A DNA stretch of 64,000 nt, taken from Phylloscopus collybita (lineage: Eukaryota; Chordata; Aves; Passeriformes; Phylloscopidae). Within the stretch, counting starts at the first letter, position 1; each line of letters starts with the position of its first letter. Below, one piece after another: positions 26,923 to 41,500 of the stretch. The notes under the pieces were generated by a model that was not told the origin of the DNA, did not search any database, and was given only the letters and a program-made list of their open reading frames with translations. The position numbers and the translations under genes were made by a program. The DNA is taken from assembly GCA_027886175.1 (NCBI GenBank), contig JAJNNQ010000028.1, forward strand, positions 868,001 through 932,000. The letters are read 5' to 3'.

Positions 26923-28874
26923 TCATGGGGATGGGCACACCCCGGTGCCCACTGGAGCCCCCCTGCCCTGGCTGTGGCCAGCACGGAGAGACCAGCGACC
27001 GGGACTGAAGAAAAGGAGGAAAATCCCAGGAGCAGCACTCCTGTAGTGCTGTAACAGAGCACAGGGGTGGCAGGAGGGCCAGCATCGCCCCCCAGGGTCC
27101 AAGCCACCGCCCGCCCCCTCCTCCACCGACAATCCCGCCGGGCTCCGCTCGCCGTCACTGTATCTATGTACTAAGGATGTTATTTTACCAGACTCTGGAC
27201 AGTATTCCCAATTAAAAGCCAACCTGTGTAAATAGGAAGAGGGGTGTTTGGTCTGTGCCGTGTGTTTGAGCTGCCCGGATCTGCAGCCCCTCCGCAGCGT
27301 TTTCTGGATCCATTTCTTGTACTTCACGGTCGAGGTGGCCACCGGCGGCTTGAAAGGGTCAGTGGCATTCTTGCCGCTGAAGGACATCACGCCGGCCACT
27401 GCCGGCCGCTTCCCGCACACCAACGGGCCCCCCGAGTCGCCCTGAGGGGGGGGTGACACCAGCGAGTGGGGACAGGGACCTCCCAGCATGGCCAGAGGGA
27501 CATCTCACCTGCTCAGGGTGAACATCCTCCCCGGAGCCGCCCTCGCACCCGGGCTGGGGGTGGGCAGAGCTTTGCAGCCCTCGGACCCCCAAACGCTCAC
27601 CTTGGCGGGCGCCGAGCCGCGGTGCCGCCCCTGGAAGCAGATCATGGCAGGGCCGATGCCGCCATTCCAGAAGCGGCTGTTGTTGCACATCCGCGAGTCC
27701 ATCACCGTCACCTCCAGCTCCTGCAGGGTGGGCGACAGCTCCCGGTGCCCGGGGGCCCCGACCCCCCAGCCCGCCACGCTGCACCAGACCCCCGGCGCCG
27801 GCTCCCGCCTTGGCAGCGGGATCAGCTGCCGTGTCCTGCTCAGCGTCACCTTCCCGTCCAGCTGCGGGCGGGGGGCGGCGTCAGACCCCTCCCCATGGGC
27901 AGAGGGGCTGGCAGGGAGCACCCCAACACCGCAGGGGGGTGGGTCAGAGGGGAGCACCCCAATGCGGGGCGCGGATGGTTGGTGGGGATCACCCCAATGC
28001 TGGCGGTGGGGGGCTGGGGGGGAGCCCCCAACACCGCAGGGGAGGGGTCGAGAGGGAGGCACCCCCCGGCCGCAGGGGGGGCACTGAGGACGAGCCCCCC
28101 AACTCCCCGAGCTCGGGTCGAAGGGGAACACGGAGCTCCACAGAAGCGGGGAGATGACACCCAGGTGTGAAACCTCTCGGCGGTGAGAAGCGGAAATGTC
28201 AGCGAGCCCCGGCTGCGAGCGCAGCTGCACCGACACCGTGCGAACGCACCCCCGCCCCTTCCCCGCAGCGCTTCCCGGCACCGCCGCCGCTCCAGCCGCG
28301 CCTCGGAGCCTTCCCCGCGGCCGGCCCGAGCCCTACCTGGAGCAGGAGCAGGTCGTTCTCCATCGTCTTTCGGTTGTAGCCGGGGTGGGGACAGACAGCC
28401 CGGACGGCGAAGCTCTGCGTGCCCGCCCCGCGACGCCGCCAGTTGTGCAGCCCCACCACCAGCAGCGCCTTGTCCCACGACCTGCCCCGCCCCGGGAGCG
28501 GTGTCAGCCCGGTGCCGGTCACCCGGAGCCCCCGTCCCTTCCCCGGGCACGACACAGCCGTGCCGGACTCACCCCCGAGGTTGGCAGTGCGCGGCCGTCA
28601 GCGCCCAGCGCCGGTGCAGCAGCGCTGCCCCACAGGAGTGAACCCCCCCGAACTGGAGGGACACCATGTAGGGTCGGGAGTGGGCTTCAGCCTCGTTTCC
28701 CCCGATGATCGACGGCTGGAGCCAGGTCCCGTCCCCAGCAGCACCTGCCACCGCCCTGGCCAGTGACTCCGAGCCCGCGCTGGCCACGCCGGACCCTCGG
28801 CCCCGGTGCTCACCCCAAGGGAGGGGCGGCAGCAGCAGCAGCAGCAGCGGCCCCAGGCAGCGCCTCGCCCCCAT
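26923..28874 (-). CDS. GZMM: Granzyme M (trypsin-fold serine protease), with an extended open C-terminus
   Basis: A cytotoxic-granule serine protease of NK and T cells. Exons, 5' to 3' on the minus strand: 28814-28874 (signal peptide MGARRCLGPLLLLLL...), 28573-28744, 28337-28481, 27601-27861 and 26923-27441. The mature start is IIGGNEAEAHSRPYM. The catalytic triad is His in LTAAHC, Asp in MENDLLLLQ and Ser in KGDSGGPLVC. Granzyme M-like blocks include RMCNNSRFWNG and DPFKPPVAT. I first considered PRSS57, but these blocks favour GZMM. Two points are odd. Both cysteines of the 191-220 disulfide are Ala (SAPAKGDSGG, GKNATDPF). The frame also stays open for about 110 codons after the expected C-terminus (KKWIQKTLRR), so the ORF totals 385 codons against about 257 in human. 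The exon 2 acceptor (before 28744) was chosen to keep phase. Confidence 0.88.
27211..27216 (+). terminator. APC2: Probable APC2 polyadenylation signal (ATTAAA)
   Basis: ATTAAA sits in an island that is A/T-rich compared with its surroundings (about 27155-27235), 1.5 kb after the APC2 stop, and looks like a conserved 3' end. This makes the APC2 3'UTR about 1.57 kb and places its end inside the antisense GZMM last exon. Confidence 0.6.
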
Positions 28875-29149
28875 CCCGCCCGCTCCGCGCCTCCCGGTGC
28901 TGCTCCCGAGCTGGAGGAGCCTCAGGCGGCGTGTGACAGCAGAGCAGGGCAGCAGCGGGCAGGAAAGCACGGATCAGGGGGGCAGGAAGGGGAAGAAGCA
29001 CCCACAAGGTGACACCAGTGGGGGTGGGAAACCCACAGCCCCTCCAGCGCTCGGCTTTGCAGACAGAAGGCGGCACCTTCAGCTCCCAAATATGGGGGTT
29101 GATGAGCTCTGTGGCAGCCCGCAGTGCTGGGTGATCCATTCCCACCACC

Positions 29150-29155
29150 TTTATT
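29150..29155 (-). terminator. Polyadenylation signal shared by the TIR ORF and C19orf25 unit
   Basis: TTTATT on the plus strand is AATAAA on the minus strand, about 70 bp after the TIR stop. It is the first canonical signal downstream of C19orf25 on that strand, so the C19orf25 transcript is expected to end here. Confidence 0.65.
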
Positions 29156-29225
29156 AGCAAAGCAGGACAGTTTTTCACACCGTGGGGCGGTGCTGGCCCC
29201 CGACCCAGCCCCCCCTGGCGAGCCC

Positions 29226-29690
29226 TCAGCGCGTCCCCTTGGGCGGGACCCGCCCGGCCCCGCTCCTTGGGCGGGACCTCAGGCTGGCCAGGAGCCGCTG
29301 GAAGAAGAACTCGTTCTGGTATTCCAGCGGGACCAGGTGCTGCAGGAACGGGGGCACCTGGGCTCTGGTGACCCCCACGCACACGGGGACCACCTTGGGG
29401 CCGCGCTGGTGGATGTTGCAGAACAGGTTCCACTGGGACACGCGCTGGCACCACCGGTCGCCCACGGACTTGGCCGAGAGGAGCAGGATGGCCACCCGGC
29501 TGGCCTCGATGGCCTCCACGGCCGTCAGGATGACGGATGTCCCGGCCACTTGGTCCTGGTGCTCGGTGAAGCCCCGAAATCCCTCCTCCCTCAGGCGCTT
29601 GGCGATGCGGGAGGCGACGTGATCATCCTCGGGGAAGTACCAGAGGGAAAAGTCGTAGGGAGGAGAGGACGTGCCAGCCACGGGGGACAT
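29226..29690 (-). CDS. TIR-domain-only protein, 154 aa, downstream of C19orf25 (unrecognised; TICAM/TLR-adapter-like)
   Basis: This is an intronless ORF encoding essentially one Toll/interleukin-1 receptor domain. Visible TIR features are box 1 YDFSLWYFPEDD (about residues 12-23), a BB-loop region DQVAGTSV (about 48-55), EAIEASRVAILLLSAKS followed by WC (about 60-83), KVVPVCVG in the next strand, and EFFFQRLL in the box 3 position. TIR proteins of this type act as cytosolic adapters in innate immune signalling; that role is inferred here. The nearest family I can name is TICAM1/TICAM2. No transmembrane segment or LRR is present. The start at 29690 is the first Met of the frame. The upstream frame is open to a TGA near 29793, so a longer spliced N-terminus is possible. 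The ORF begins 211 bp after the C19orf25 stop with no intervening AATAAA. I know of no mammalian gene at this position. Confidence 0.75.
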   Translation of the reverse strand: MSPVAGTSSPPYDFSLWYFPEDDHVASRIAKRLREEGFRGFTEHQDQVAGTSVILTAVEAIEASRVAILLLSAKSVGDRWCQRVSQWNLFCNIHQRGPKVVPVCVGVTRAQVPPFLQHLVPLEYQNEFFFQRLLASLRSRPRSGAGRVPPKGTR

Positions 29691-29901
29691 GGCAGGCGGT
29701 TCAGGGGCAGAAGGAGGGCTGCAAGCCTTTGTTCCAGCACCAGGAAGGTGCCACCGTGCTGGCCTGGCGGATCCCGGCGTTCCTTGGGAAAAAGGTCACT
29801 GGGGTGGCACAGTCCCGGCAAATCGGGATCCTCCCGAGGTAAGCGGTTTTGGGAAGGTGAAAGCACAGCGCGGCGCGGCCCGAGGCTCCCAGCACGGTGC
29901 C

Positions 29902-30326
<425 letters not shown>

Positions 30327-30384
30327 TCATGTGGGAGGGGCTGAGGAGAGGGGAGGGTGAGGGGGCTGCGCTGCGCCCACCCCG

Positions 30385-30574
30385 GGCAGACAGACAGACA
30401 GACAGGCAGACAGACGGACAGACAGACGGACACTCCCCCTTTTCTATCCCCCCAAGGCGGACTGATCCCCTGTGCTGCCCCTTTGGACAAACAGACAGAC
30501 CCCCCCGCAGCAGACAGAGCCCCCTCACCAGCCCCCCGGATGGACAAACACAACCGCCTTCACCTCCCCCTCCG

Positions 30575-30610
<36 letters not shown>

Positions 30611-30900
30611 CCTGCCTCCCCCCAAACAGACACACAGATCTCCTGTGTTGTCCCCTTCCCCCCCCCCCCAGACTGACTCCCTTCCCCTCAGACTGACAGC
30701 CCGCCCCCACCCCCCCCCCCCCCCCCGCCCTTTGGACGGACAGACGGATGGACAGACACCTCCTTGCCGCCACCCCCACCCCGCTGGACAGACAGACAGA
30801 CAGATCTCCACCCCCGCACAGGCAAACCGGCCCCCTCCGCCCCCCGGACACACAGACAGAGGGCCCTGATCCCCCCCAAGGGACAGACAGACCGGTACCG
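30385..30900. repeat. Scattered (CAGA)n tetranucleotide arrays
   Basis: At least five CAGACAGA tracts occur, near 30385-30430, 30490, 30575-30612, 30785-30805 and 30850-30895, separated by C-runs and CCCCCTTTGG-like spacers. They probably derive from one expanded repeat upstream of C19orf25. The open frames here (TDRQTDRQ and CLSVCLSV) come from the repeat. Confidence 0.9.
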
Positions 30901-31066
30901 CGGACGGACCGACGCCCCCCTTCCGGCCGCACTTCCGCCACGCCCCCATTTCGTCATCAGCACAGCCCCGCCCCTTTCACCGAAGGCTCCGCCCCTCCGC
31001 TCTTAAAGGCGCCGCGCGGTGTCACGGAAAGCGCGGGACGGGAGCGGCGCTTGGTGGGCACCGAGG

Positions 31067-31072
31067 TTTATT
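31067..31072 (-). terminator. REEP6: REEP6 polyadenylation signal
   Basis: TTTATT on plus is AATAAA on minus, 335 bp after the REEP6 stop. Confidence 0.75.
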
Positions 31073-31134
31073 GGGGGACCGGGGGAACAACCGGCTTGGA
31101 CTGGAGAAACTCGGGATCCCGGACGGGTACGGCC

Positions 31135-31400
31135 CGGGCTGGCCGGTACCGTTAACAGGACCATGGTGCCGGTACCGGCGTCTGTATGGGTGACTTCGGT
31201 GCCAGAACGGAGGAGGCCGGTACTAGTACCGGGTGCATGGTGCCGATACCGGCGTCTGTAGTGCCGGTACGCGGGACTTCGGTGCCGGAACAGGGATTGC
31301 CGGTACCAGTACTGGGAGCGTGGTGCCGGCACTGGGGGCCGCTGGTGCCGGTACTGGTCCCGGTACCGGGGCTGTAGTGCCGGTACCGGAGGCGCCGATG
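31135..31400. repeat. Tandem repeat in the REEP6 3'UTR
   Basis: Three to four diverged copies of a unit of about 70-80 bp built from TGCCGGTACC, GGCGTCTGTA, GACTTCGGTGCC and GGTACTAGTACCGG phrases. The many GGTACC-type palindromes could fold into hairpins in the mRNA. Confidence 0.8.
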
Positions 31401-31406
31401 CCTCTC

Positions 31407-35293
<3,887 letters not shown>

Positions 35294-35596
35294 GGCGGCG
35301 GTGGCGATGATGAAGGTGATGAAGCAGCGGCGGTGGCCCCGGAGCGGCCCCGGACCGACCCCGCGCCCCGGTCACTGCGGCCGCTGGGGGCGTGACCGGC
35401 GGGGCGTGGCCAACGGGGAGGGGGCGGGGCAAAACGACCGGGAGGGGGCAATGAGGGGTAGGGGCGGGATTAACGCGGGGGCGGGGCCAATGGGAGGGCG
35501 GGGCGGGGAATAAGGCGGGCCAATCAGGCGAGGCCGTGCGGAGGGGCGGGGCCGACGCCGTTGCCATGGCAACGCGCGCAGTGGTGGCGCGGCCTC
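35294..35596. promoter_or_regulatory. Bidirectional promoter of REEP6 and PCSK4 with a perfect RFX X-box
   Basis: Only 303 bp separate the two start codons. The stretch is CpG-rich with repeated GGGCGGGG and GGGGCGTGG boxes, CCAAT at 35487-35491 and 35520-35524, and GTTGCCATGGCAAC at 35560-35573. The last is a perfect palindromic RFX X-box located 24 bp before the PCSK4 start codon. RFX factors drive ciliary and spermatogenic genes. Confidence 0.8.
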
Positions 35597-38500
35597 ATGG
35601 CGGCTCGGGCCCGGCCCGGCCCAGCGCTGTCGCTGTTCCCGGTGCTGTTCGCGCTGCTCGTGGTGACCGCCACCGCCCTTCCGGGCCCCGCCAAGCCCCT
35701 CGTCTACCTGAGCAGCTGGGCCGTGCAGGTGGAGGCGGGGCTGCGGGACGCCCGCGCCCTGGCCCGCCGGCACGGGCTGCTCTACCTGGGCCAGGTGCGG
35801 CCCGGGCGGGGAAAGGCGGGCCCGGCCCACCCCGTGTGCCCCTGGCCCGACCTTCTTGCTCGTACCCGCCCGTTGTCGCCCTGTGTTGTCCCATGGGCAG
35901 GGACATCTCCCACTAGCCCAGGTTGTCCAACCTGGCCTCAAACACTCCCTGGGAATCTGGGAATGCTGTGCCAGTGTCCCCCCACCCTCAAAGCAAACGG
36001 CCTCTGAGCATGCAGGGGTGAGCGAGGGACCCCCAAGGGCACACCCTGCCCCTCCCCAGGACTCCATTCTGTCTCCAAGTGACACTTTCTGCTTGTCCTG
36101 CGCTACAGCTCACGTCAAATTCACCGTTCTCACCTCCACAGCCCAGGCGGGGCTGGCACCGGTGTCCCCTAGAAAAGCTCCCAGCAGCTCTTTGTGCCCG
36201 CAGGTGATGGAGGGAGAGCCCTTTTATCACTTCAGCCACCGCGGCACCAGGCAGAGAGCCCTGAGCAGGCACTGGGGGTGGCACATGCGGCTCAGCAGGG
36301 ACCCCCAGGTAGGGCAGAGGGCACAGGGAGCCGGGGTGCCGGGGTGGGCAGGCACTGCCTGGCACCCACAGCGCTGCTCCCCGCCCAGGTCCTGTGGTTT
36401 GAGCAGCAGACGGTGAAGAGGCGCTCCAAGAGAGGCACCGGCGTGGTGCCCACGGATCCCTGGTTCCCCAAGCAGTGGTACATGGTGAGAGCCGGCTGCT
36501 TCCCCTCCTCATCCTCACCCAGATCACAGGATGGAAGGGACCAGAGTGGGGCAGCCAGTGCCACTTCCCTGCCCAGCACCATCCCAGAGCACAGGGCACA
36601 GGATTGTGTCTGGGTTGTTCTGGGGTAGCCCCAGGGAGGGAGACTACACAGCCTCTCTGGTCTCTGTTCAGGGCTTGGTCACCACACACTGAAGAAGTTC
36701 TTCCTCCTGTGCGGGGGCAATTCCTGGGATCAGTCCCTGCCCGTTCCTCGGTGCCATTTCTGGGCCCCACAGGGCAGAGCCTGGTCCCTGCCCTCAGCCC
36801 TCAGTGCAGACAGGGACACCCAGGGCTGAGGGCCCCTCTCAAGACTGAACAACCCCAGCTCCCTCAGCTTTTCTTTGTCAGAGATGCTCCAATCCCTTTC
36901 TCAACTTTGTGACCCTCCACTGGACCCACTGCAGGAGCTCCACATCCTGAGGTGCCCAGAGCTGGACACAGCACCCCAGAAGTGCCTCCCAGGGCTGAGC
37001 ACAAGGGCAGGATCCTTCCCTGACCGCTGGCACTGCCCTTCCCAGTGCCCCACCAAGACATAAACCAAGCTAATGCCGGCAGTGATGAGGCAGCAGGAGC
37101 CCTCCAAGGTGACCCCGGGCTGCTGATCAAATTTAATCTGTTTTCCAGAACAACGACGTCCAACCCGACCTGAACATCCTGACGGCTTGGAGCAAAGGCT
37201 ACACGGGCCTGGGGGTGGTGCTGACTGTCCTGGATGATGGGCTGGAGAAGGATCATCCCGACCTGGCTGCCAACTACGTAACTATGGGGGGGTCCAGGGA
37301 GCAGCTCCTCCAAGGAGGGTGGGAATCAATGCCTTCATCCCAGCCCTGGGACCGTGTGGTGGGAGCTCGGCCTCTCCAGGGCTGGATCCAAGGTTTGGAG
37401 TCTCCCGCAGTGAAATCTCACTCTGAGGAAATGTTAGAACTTGTACAAGCACCGGAGCCCCCGAAATGGGTGTAATTACAGCAAGCTGCAAAGCCAGTAA
37501 AGCTGGTAAACCTTCCTGTGCTCCACGGGGAAGGAAAGGCACCCCTGGGTGTTGATAACAGCACCACGTCCATGGGTTGTGGTTCCTCTGCCCTGGCTGC
37601 GTGGCCAGGCAGGGTCACCCTCAGGTGACTCTGGGCTCTGTCAGGGAAACAGCAAAGTTGTGCTGCCTTCACCCCTTCCCGCAGAATCCCAGAGTCACTG
37701 AGGTTGGAAAAGGGCTTCAGGATCGTCAAATCCCAGCTGTGCCCGATGCCCACCTTGGCACCAGCCCAGAGCACCGAGTGCCACCTCCAGGCTTTCTTCC
37801 CTTGGACACCTCCAGGGATGGTGCCTCTAAACCTCCCTGGGCAGCCCCTTTCAGTGCCTGACCACACTTTCCATGAGGAAATTCCTGCTGATGTCCCACC
37901 TGGCACAGCTTGAGGCTGTTCCCTCTTGTCCTGTTGTCCCCGTGGGAGCAGAGCCTCACCCCCCCAGCTGTCCCCTCCTGTCAGGGAGTTGTGCAGAGCC
38001 AGAAAAATCCCTTCTGCTCCTCCTTTTCTCCAGGCTGAGCCCCTTCCCCTTTCCCAGCTCCCTCAGCCGCTCCTGAGGCTCCCTTCCCCAGCTCCACTCC
38101 CTCTCAGGACTGGGTTTAGCTCCTGCAGCTGGGCACGAAGGGGCCCCGCTGTCCCCGGGGGCTGGCAGGCGGGGCTCTCGGCGGTGCCAGCGCCAGGCTC
38201 GGTGCCAGGCGCCTGTGCCGAGCTGTCACAGCCCTGCCCGGGCCCTTTGGCTCACGCTGCTGCCTCGCTCTGTAACAGGACCCGCTGGCAAGTTACGACT
38301 TCAACAGCAACGATCCCGATCCCCAGCCCCGATACGGCGAGGACGACAAGAACTGGTGGGTTCTGCCCAGCTCCCCACACTGGGGGGGGTTCATCTCTGG
38401 CTGTCCCAGGCCCCCTGCCCCTCACAGGGTCACTGTGTCCCTCCCCAGGCATGGGACACGCTGTGCAGGGGAGGTGGCAGCTGTGGCCAACAACGGAATC

Positions 38501-41500
38501 TGCGGTGCAGGCGTCGCCTACAATGCCAAAATTGGAGGTGAGAAGTTGCTCCTGTAGAAATTGGAAATCAGCTCCAGCCCCCTGTGGGAATTCAGGAGCC
38601 CACATGGGGCTGCTCTGGGGTTTATAGGGGTGTCCAGGGTGTTTCAGTGGTGAGCAAGGGACCCCCAAGGGCACACACTCCCTCCCCAGGACTCCATTCT
38701 GTCTCCAAGTGACACTTTCTGCTTGTCCTGCACTACAGCTCACCACAATCAGCCTCGGTGCTCCCCGGGGGTTCAGTGCTCAGCCCAACACCCAGCAGGG
38801 CAGGCTCTGGCTGTGCTGTGGAAGTGAGGGGGGCAAAGGGGGTTAAAATCCAGGAGCACTCCCTGGGCTTAATTACAAAAGGCTTAACGAGGAGCTTTGG
38901 GAACCAGCTCATGGCAGCAGCACAGGGGACCTGATCTCCTTAGGGCAGGGTCATGTGAAAGCTGCTGGAAGCTGTGGGGGGCCAGGGGGGCCTGGCGAGG
39001 TGCCCCCAGCCCCTCCCCTCGGTGTGACACGTGCGTGGCTCCTGTCCCCTGGGAGCCACCACAGCCTCTCCCGGGTGCTGCCGCCTCTCGGCCACGGCCG
39101 CTCCCGGTGCCTGCCCTCAGGCGTGCGGATGCTGGACGGTTCCATCATGGACATAGTGGAGGCTCAGGCCCTGAGCCTGCAGCCCCAGTACATCCACATC
39201 TACAGCGCCAGCTGGGGCCCCGAGGACGACGGCAGGACAGTGGATGGGCCAGGAGTCCTGGCTGCGGCTGCTTTCCACAGAGGGGTCGTCCAGGTAAGCC
39301 CAGCCCTGACCTCGGGGACCGTGGGGACACGAGAACACTCTGCTCACGCCCCTCTGCTCTTCAACAGGGACGGGGTGGGCTCGGCTCCATCTTCATCTGG
39401 GCCTCAGGCAACGGTGGCATCAACTACGACAACTGCAACTGCGATGGGTACACCAACAGCATCTACACGGTGTCGGTGGGCAGCGTCCTGGGGGACGGGC
39501 AGCGGCCCCGCTACAGCGAGAGCTGCTCTGCCATCCTCACCACCACCTACAGCAGCAGGACCACCAGCAAGGTGCAGATTGTGAGTGTCACAACAGCTCT
39601 GCCAGAGCAGCAGCTCTGGGGCAGACAGACCCCAGCACGGGCTGGGCTGGTCCCAGTCCCCCTCAGCTCGGTGCCTGTGTAGAGCCCAAAAAGCTCAAAG
39701 AGACCTGAAAGGAGAATTTACTGAAGGTAGCCAACTGCAGGCAGCTTTCTTGGAAAGCCCTGAGTCCCCCCTGTCCCCCCAGGTGACCACTGACCTGCAC
39801 CACCGCTGCACAGACAAACACACCGGCACCTCCGCCTCAGCCCCGCTGGCCGCGGGGATGGTGGCCCTGGCACTGGAGGCCAAGTAGGTGACACCGAAAC
39901 AGAGGGACACAACCCAGGGTGGGCTGGTGCCTAACCAGGGATGAGAAAGGGGAGGGACAGCAGGCAGGTTGGGGTGCAGGGTTGTGGCCTTCCCACAGCG
40001 CCATGGGAGAGCAGAAGATTGTCCTCTGGAGCTCTTTGCTCCCATTTTGGCACTGGAGGAGGTTGTGGGGGAATCAGCTTGGGTCCAGCCAGTTGCTCTA
40101 CCCACCCCAGAAGAGCCAAATCTCCCCCTTCAAAACCAACCCAGACCTCTGTCCTCACATCCTCCTTGCTTCCAGCCCAACCCTGACCTGGCGTGACCTG
40201 CAGCACCTCATCATCAGGGCCTCCAAACCCGCTCACCTGCAGGCAGAGGACTGGGCTGAGAACGGCGTCGGGCGCAAGGGTGAGTGCAGGGCTCAGCCCC
40301 TCCAACACCTCCTAGCAGCCCCCTGGTGCCCTGGTGGCACTGAGGGGCTCATGGGTCCCTCTCTTGGGTGGCACCTGTGTCCCAGTGAGCCACTACTATG
40401 GCTACGGGCTGCTGGATGCGGGGCTGCTGGTGCAGGCGGCCACCACGTGGACAAGGACACGGCCCCAGGAGAAGTGTTCAGTCCAGGCCGTGCAGGTCCC
40501 CAGGTAAGGGACTGTGACCCCAGGTCCAGCCTCCCACAGGGATTTGCTGTGCCCACCACAGGCACAGGGACCCAAAAAGTGATCTGTGCTGCACGGGGTC
40601 TGCTGTGCTAGGAGGCCACAGGGGAGGGCAGGATGCCCATGCCCTGACCCGCAGTTTGTCCTCAACAGGGACATTGGCTCCAGCCTCACCATCTCCATGG
40701 ATGCCTCCTCCTGCTCTGAGAGCATCCGCTCCCTGGAGCACGTCCAGGTCCAGCTGTCCCTGAGCTACAGCCGCAGGGGGGACCTGGTGGTGGCTCTGAG
40801 CAGCCCCATGGGGACCACGTCCACGCTGGTGACAGTGCGGTAAGGACAGGGGGAGCACCGGGGCTCCCACGGCCTCCCCAGGGCCAGGACACTCCCATAA
40901 ACGGGCTCACTGGGCCCAAAACTCCTCTGGGACCCTGCCACGTGGGAATGTCCCCTCAGAACAAGAACAGGGTGACCCTGCAGGTCACATCCTGCCCCTC
41001 CAGGCCCCTGGGCTGGCACTCCCAGCTCTGCTCTCCTCCTCCAGCCCCTACGACACCAGCCAGGATGGCTACAAGGACTGGACCTTCATGTCCACGCACT
41101 TCTGGGATGAGAATCCCAAGGGGATCTGGACCCTCCAGCTGGAGAACAGGGGTGATGACCGGAACACAGGTGGGTACCCCATGGCAGGGGTGAACCCCGT
41201 TTTTACTGGGGTCACCCTGTGTTTGGTCATTCTTCCTTCCCCTGCTTGGATGGGCAATTTGTTGGCTTCTCCTTGCTGGCCACCAGCCCTCCTTTTCCAC
41301 AGGACCCTGCATTGGCTTTGAGGGTCTCCCTGGCCAGCACAGGGCTGGGAGCAGGACACAACCCCAAAGCTTCCAGCTCCATATCCATCACCTGGCAGCC
41401 TCCTGTCCCTCCTGTCCCCAGGCCAGCTGACCAGCTTCATCCTGCACCTGCACGGCACGGACGAGGACATGCTCGCCCGGCCCTCCGCAGCCACTGCCAC

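Noticed and set aside
27280..28874. Assignment of the minus-strand protease to PRSS57 or azurocidin
   Set aside because: The RMCNNSRFWNG, APxKGDSGG and FKPPVAT blocks match granzyme M better; only the SFSG motif is shared with PRSS57.
29226..29690. TIR ORF as bacterial contamination or transfer
   Set aside because: It lies between vertebrate genes, has a minus-strand AATAAA at the right distance, and its TIR motifs are of animal adapter type.
30357..30869. Frames encoding TDRQTDRQ repeats (plus) and CLSVCLSV repeats (minus)
   Set aside because: They are translations of the CAGA tetranucleotide arrays in all frames.
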